Source: Piliocolobus tephrosceles
Lineage: Eukaryota > Chordata > Mammalia > Primates > Cercopithecidae
Direction of reading: 5' to 3'
Length of the DNA: 64,000 nucleotides
Assembly (NCBI RefSeq): GCF_002776525.5
Contig: NC_045434.1
Location: 110,464,199 to 110,528,198 of the forward strand
Part shown: piece by piece, positions 59,746 to 64,000 of the stretch
Numbering within the stretch: position 1 is the first letter of the stretch
How the letters are laid out: every line of letters begins with the position of its first letter
The notes under the pieces: model-generated
The model's input: the letters and a program-made list of their open reading frames with translations, nothing else
What the model was told of the DNA's origin: nothing
The model's database searches: none
Program-made: the position numbers and the translations under genes

Positions 59746-61610
59746 AGGAAATGCAGATTTGAAAAGAGGAGATTTTACCTGTAGGTCTTAATGACCCCAG
59801 TCCCAAAACCCAGAGCCTGGTTTGGTCTTCACAGGTTTGACCAAATGCGTACATATATGTATTTGATTGTGAGTGTATGTGCAGTGGAATAGGGGAGAGC
59901 CACCTGTCTTTGCACTCTGCTCTTTAGCTGGTGTTGTTGTGTTTGCTGTTATTTCCCCAACATAAGCTTCCTGAAAGAAGACAGTATCTTCCATGATTTT
60001 ACTCTCAAACTGGAGTCTGATCTCGTGCTTGTCATCTAGCAGGTGACCCACAAGTTTAAGGATGAATCACATTTTCACATATAAAGTCAGTGCCCAAACC
60101 ATGCCTCTCCTTTGAAGTTTCTGTTGTCTGCCCCCACTTCTCCCAGGCTCCTGACACACCCACTCTCTCACAGAGCAGGTGCACTTCAGCAGAATGTAAG
60201 CAAATCAGTGCTGAATGTCAAAACGGATTTTACTCCATTATTAATTCGCCAGAACCAGGAGAAGAGCAAATAAATATCCCAACAAAATTATGCTATGAAA
60301 TACATGAAACCCACTTGGATCTAATATTTAATTTAGACCCAACTGTCTCAACAGCTTTCTACCATCCCAGATTCCAGCCAAAGGCCATCAGACATGGCTT
60401 GGGGTGAAAACTCAGCAGCAATACAGGCCTAATGCAAAGACCAAGGCTGAATGATGGGCCACCCCTCAGGGACAGGTGCTCACAGGCCAGAGGCTGAAAA
60501 GCTTCTCCAAAGATGCCAATTAGCTCAAGTACAAGAACCAAAGCCTGAGCTCTGCCATCTGCATAAGTTAGGCTGCCTGGAGCTTTGCCTAATGATTCTG
60601 CAAGAAGAGGGGCTCTGGACCAGCACCTGCCTCCTGCTGCCCTGCTTCCTCAGTCAGCCGGAAGGGAGATACAAGCACCACCTAGTGCTGAGACAAGGAG
60701 ATGGGTCATTGACAGCTGCTCACTGACTGTGACGATATTCTAAGTATCAAGGCTACAGTGAATGCTGAAGAGAGGGGAGAGAACAGAGGAGTGGAGAAGC
60801 AGTGGGGGAAATAGATTCAGAGCACGAATTCCCAGCTCATTCAACTCACCCCACTACGCCCACCAGTCCTCAGCACTGGTGTCATGGCACCATCCTCAGA
60901 GCCCAGGAGGCTGGCTTCCTGCAGCCTCCAGGCCTCGTGAGCCCTCCCTCTCCCCCAAGCTTTCTCCCAGTCTGTCTGGCAGACATGCAGCATGTACTGC
61001 TGTGCTCATGGCCAGTAGACCCCTGCTTCCTCCCCTGTAGTGGGTCTCTGAGAATAAGGATGTGTCTGCCCTTGGCTCAGCATCTCAAGCACATAAAGCA
61101 GATTCTGCTTCCAGAACCAGAAAATACATGACGGCTTAAGACACAGAACTGACTCTCTCAGTCACTCCATGCCGCTCCAGCAGAGGGCTTCTCAGGGGCC
61201 AATGGAAACCAGCCACCAAAGGCTCTCTCATCAGGCTGAGTCCAGACCACCCAAAGAGAAGCTATACCACCCAGGCCTCACCCAGGGGCAGACCCAGGAC
61301 CCAGGCAGGTCCTGAAGTGCTGAACCACTCTGTCACAGCGCCAAGGTATGGGTATGGGTTTAGCTGTCTCCCATGGCTGCTCAGCCTGCAGAGCCGACTG
61401 AGGGGCCTATCCAGCTACCAAGGGAGGACATGCTGCCAGTGAGCTCCAAGGAGCCCTGTGGCAGAGCAGGAAGGGGCAGGGGAATGCTCCCACCCACTAT
61501 CAGCTGGGGCTGGAACTCCAACTCACTCTGAGCACACGGCAGCCTCCCAAGTGGATGTATATTACTCCAGGTGACACATTCTTTTCTACAAAATTTCCTT
61601 CCAGCTCAAA
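59746..61610. other. Intergenic, higher GC than surroundings, nothing recognised
   Basis: Base composition is clearly less AT-rich from about 60400 to 61560. Short ORFs at 60090-60407, 60451-60726 and 60762-61131 have no recognised homology. It could hold an untranslated exon or regulatory DNA, but nothing decides this. Confidence 0.4.
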
Positions 61611-61616
61611 TCAATT

Positions 61617-61960
61617 TTATTTTATTTTATTTTACTTATTTTTGAGACAGGGTCTCCCTCTGTTGCCCACACTGGAGTGCAGAGGAGCCATCACATTTCA
61701 CAGCAGTCTTGACCTCCCTGGGCTCAAGTAATCCTCCCACCTCAGCCTCCCAAGAAGCTGGGAATACAGGCATGGACCACCATGCCCGGCTAATTTTGGG
61801 GGTTTTGTTGTTGTTGTTGTTGTTTGTTTGTTTGTTTTTTGGTGGAGACAGAGTTTTGCCATGTTGCCCAAGCTGGTCTCAAACTCCTGGGCTCAAGCAA
61901 TCTGCCTGCCTTGGTCTCCCAAAGTGCTGGGATTAAAGGTGTAAGCCACCACACCCGGCC
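61617..61960 (-). mobile_element. AluJ-like element, minus strand
   Basis: Old-type Alu bases (GACAGGGTCTCCCTCTGTTG, CAAGTAATCCTCCCACCTCA) and an internal A-rich linker that has expanded to (GTT)n/(GTTT)n at about 61805-61840. It ends GGCC at 61960. Confidence 0.9.
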
Positions 61961-62246
61961 TCAAATTTGATTTAAATGAGCATCAAGAGAAGCTCTACAC
62001 CAACACCTTTGACTTGGTCATTGGGAAGAGCCCAAGGAGTACTGCTGCATGATCCACTTATTTCAGAGTTCTTGATGGCTGTCCCTCCTCTATAGTCCTG
62101 GCTACTGTCAGGTCATGCAGCCCCTCTGCAGGCCCAGCATTGGTGATAGAGCTCCCAAGGCTACCTCCTCCACTGTTGGACAGCGTTCCACCAGCTAAGA
62201 GTTGGTGAGCTCTCATGCCGTGCTTCACTCCTTGCCAGCCATTCCT

Positions 62247-62353
62247 TCACCCTCATTTCCTGATTCTCACTGTCCAGAAAATGCCATGTGCCAGACTATG
62301 AGCCTGGCTGTAGGTAGCCTCCTGTGGATCAGAAAAAAAAAGGGGGTGATGAG
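62247..62353 (+). repeat. Direct repeat copy A of a ~100-bp duplicated segment
   Basis: It shares ATTTCCTGATTCTCACTGTC, CCAGA, GCCATGTGCCAGAC, ATGAGCCTGGCTGTAG, CCTCCTGTGG and GGTGATGAGT in order with copy B at 63620. It has an extra GTAG and a few substitutions relative to copy B. Confidence 0.9.
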
Positions 62354-62500
62354 TTCTTTAACTCATGGTAAGTATTATTATGATTCTCATATTCAGATAA
62401 GGAAACTGTGGCTTAGAGAAATTGACCCCCGTCCTTAAGGTCACAGTAACTTAAAATTGGCAAAGCCAGGATACAAACCTTCGGTTCTTAACTAGAACAG
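62354..62500 (-). mobile_element. MIR SINE fragment, minus strand
   Basis: A reversed MIR: AGATAAGGAAACTGTGGCTT, GTCCTTAAGGTCACAG, CAAAGCCAGGATACAAACCT. Confidence 0.75.
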
Positions 62501-63619
62501 GGTTGCAAACTACAATACCTACGGACACCTGGGAATCCGTGAAACTGTGCAAATGTAAGAGAGGTGGAGGAAGTAGCACTTGTGAAAAACCACAGTGCGA
62601 TTGTTTATTCAGAAGAGGCAGCTGCCACCCACGTCCCATTTATTGTTACAGGAGAGAGTAGAAACATGGGTGATCAGATCCTCAGATTTTTAAAAAGAGG
62701 CTATCCATATAGATTTGTAAGCATAATCTCCCAATTTGTGCTGATGACTGATGCAAGTTTTTAAATCCCAGGGCAGGGCAGGCCGACACCAAGTGGGTCG
62801 CAGACCCACATCTGTGGGCAGGATTCAGGGTGGTGCCCATTGTGACTCTACTCTAGAGTCCGAGATCTTAACCATTAGACTTTACTGTCTTAAAATATCA
62901 GCTAGCTTTATCTCTGGTGAGTCACAATTTTTCTTCCTGTTATCTCCATCTATTGGCCTCAGTTCTGCCATCTGGAGCAACAGGGATTCCTAAAACACTA
63001 GCCTCCTGTGCCCTTTTCTAGGCTAAACATCCCCAGCCCCACAAGCATCCCCATTTTGGCTTGGTTTGCAGGACCTTTACCATGCAGGGCCCATGATTCT
63101 AGGCACGCTCCAGACACACTCCCACCTGCTCACAGGACTCCCCACATCCATTGTGGAACTAAGTCCTACCCATCACGTCTGGTCTGCGTCAAGCAGAGCA
63201 AGACAGGCTTCTATCCCACTAGGACTCATCTGAGACTAGAACCCAAAGTCACTTGGTCTCCTTGGCAGCTAAGAATTTGCCTTACTTTAATTGAAGAGAT
63301 AGTGACCCCCAAACCCAGTGGGAGGCTTCTTGGCCTCTGCAGTGATTGCCACTTTGTGGGAAGTGACATCCCAAACACCAGCACTTTCCCATCATGGTCC
63401 TGATGGTCCACCCCTATCCTTGCAGGGACTGTTTCAGGGTCAGCCCTTTAACACCTATGGCTTTCAGGCCCATACCCGGCCGATCTTCCCTTCTGAGAAG
63501 GCAGCCATGACACCAAGAATCCCTCTTGTTATAAAACAAATCTCATCCTCCTTCCAGTACCTCTGTCTCAATATTGAGAGATTTTCCCATGATTCATCAG
63601 ACACACCCTAAGAAGTGGG
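62501..63619. other. Intergenic, nothing recognised
   Basis: Moderate GC. Short ORFs such as 63008-63403 have no recognised homology. Confidence 0.45.
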
Positions 63620-63723
63620 TCACCCCCATTTCCTGATTCTCACTGTCCAGAAATGCCATGTGCCAGACAATGAGCCTGGCTGTAGCCTCCTGTGGGTCAA
63701 AAAAAAAAAAAAGGGTGATGAGT
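63620..63723 (+). repeat. Direct repeat copy B of a ~100-bp duplicated segment
   Basis: Second copy of the segment at 62247-62353, about 1.37 kb downstream in the same orientation and roughly 90-95% identical by eye. The internal A-run is longer here (14 versus 9). Confidence 0.9.
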
Positions 63724-64000
63724 CAAAGTAAGGACCCCGAGGGTCAGAGGAGTATCTCTGGTGGCTCAGCCAAAACCTCCACACCCAACAGCTACGGGCT
63801 TCACCATCTGAGTACTTCTTTTAATTCCAGTCCCACTCTCAACTTCCTTCATGAAATGAAGAACTGCAAATATGGTAACCTGCTATGGAAACTGAGAAAA
63901 GCAAAGCAGCCTATCTTTTATTCTCACTCTGCCTTCTGGTCCTTCCCCGGGGCCACTGGGGCCAGGGCTGCGCTGAGCAGCTGGGTTTTCCGCTGAGCAG
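63724..64000. other. Window end, nothing recognised
   Basis: No gene or repeat is supported. An ORF that runs to near the window edge (63658-63996) starts inside the duplicated segment and shows no recognised homology. Confidence 0.4.

Noticed and set aside
60090..61131. Cluster of short plus-strand ORFs in a GC-richer stretch
   Set aside because: No homology or splice structure could be supported from sequence alone.
1..64000. Prokaryotic or phage-type systems, CRISPR arrays, tRNA or rRNA genes
   Set aside because: No regularly spaced repeats, no operon structure and no RNA gene was recognised; the window is plainly primate nuclear DNA.

Overview
This is nuclear DNA from a primate, most likely an Old World monkey. 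Alu elements of several ages, L1, L2, MIR, mariner, Tigger and MER5-type repeats cover much of it. The two youngest Alus (about 7020-7322 and 16571-16884) carry the variant bases I associate with the cercopithecoid AluYR group. The only protein-coding gene I can support is an intronless voltage-gated potassium channel gene, KCNA3 (Kv1.3), at 23496-25223 on the plus strand. Its S1-S2 loop differs at a few residues from the human protein as I remember it, which also points to a non-human primate. I found no tRNA, rRNA, CRISPR array, operon or other prokaryotic-type feature.

Layout. 1-5684: a nearly full-length young L1 with intact ORF1 and an ORF2 broken by a nonsense codon and a frameshift, and containing a 100-base assembly gap. 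5880-7460: a dead mariner transposon split by a young Alu. 7461-22735: mostly unrecognised intergenic DNA with MIR, L2, a Tigger inside a MIR, an AluYR inside a second MIR, and a twin-primed (inverted) L1 with target-site duplications. 22735-24730: the CpG island and KCNA3. 25224-26240: 3' UTR, candidate poly(A) signals and a downstream cluster of RFX/X-box-like palindromes. 26240-64000: gene-poor flank with old L2 and MIR copies, Alus, a 5'-truncated L1, a poly(A)-tailed retrocopy of an unidentified mRNA 3' end (31908-32424), and a MER5A-type hAT fossil.

The most unusual signal is an Alu at 36735-37232 interrupted by 195 bases. These are a base-for-base identical reverse complement of 38195-38389, about 1.2 kb downstream, with no Alu bases lost. 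This looks like a recent template-switch insertion, or else an assembly artefact. Others are a perfect 14-bp X-box palindrome at 54756, a roughly 100-bp direct duplication (62247 and 63620), and a clean twin-priming L1 inversion. I do not see a previously undescribed multi-gene system. The window is one ion-channel gene and its control region in a repeat-rich landscape. Repeat family names come from recognising consensus patterns, not from a database search, and boundaries of old repeats are approximate.
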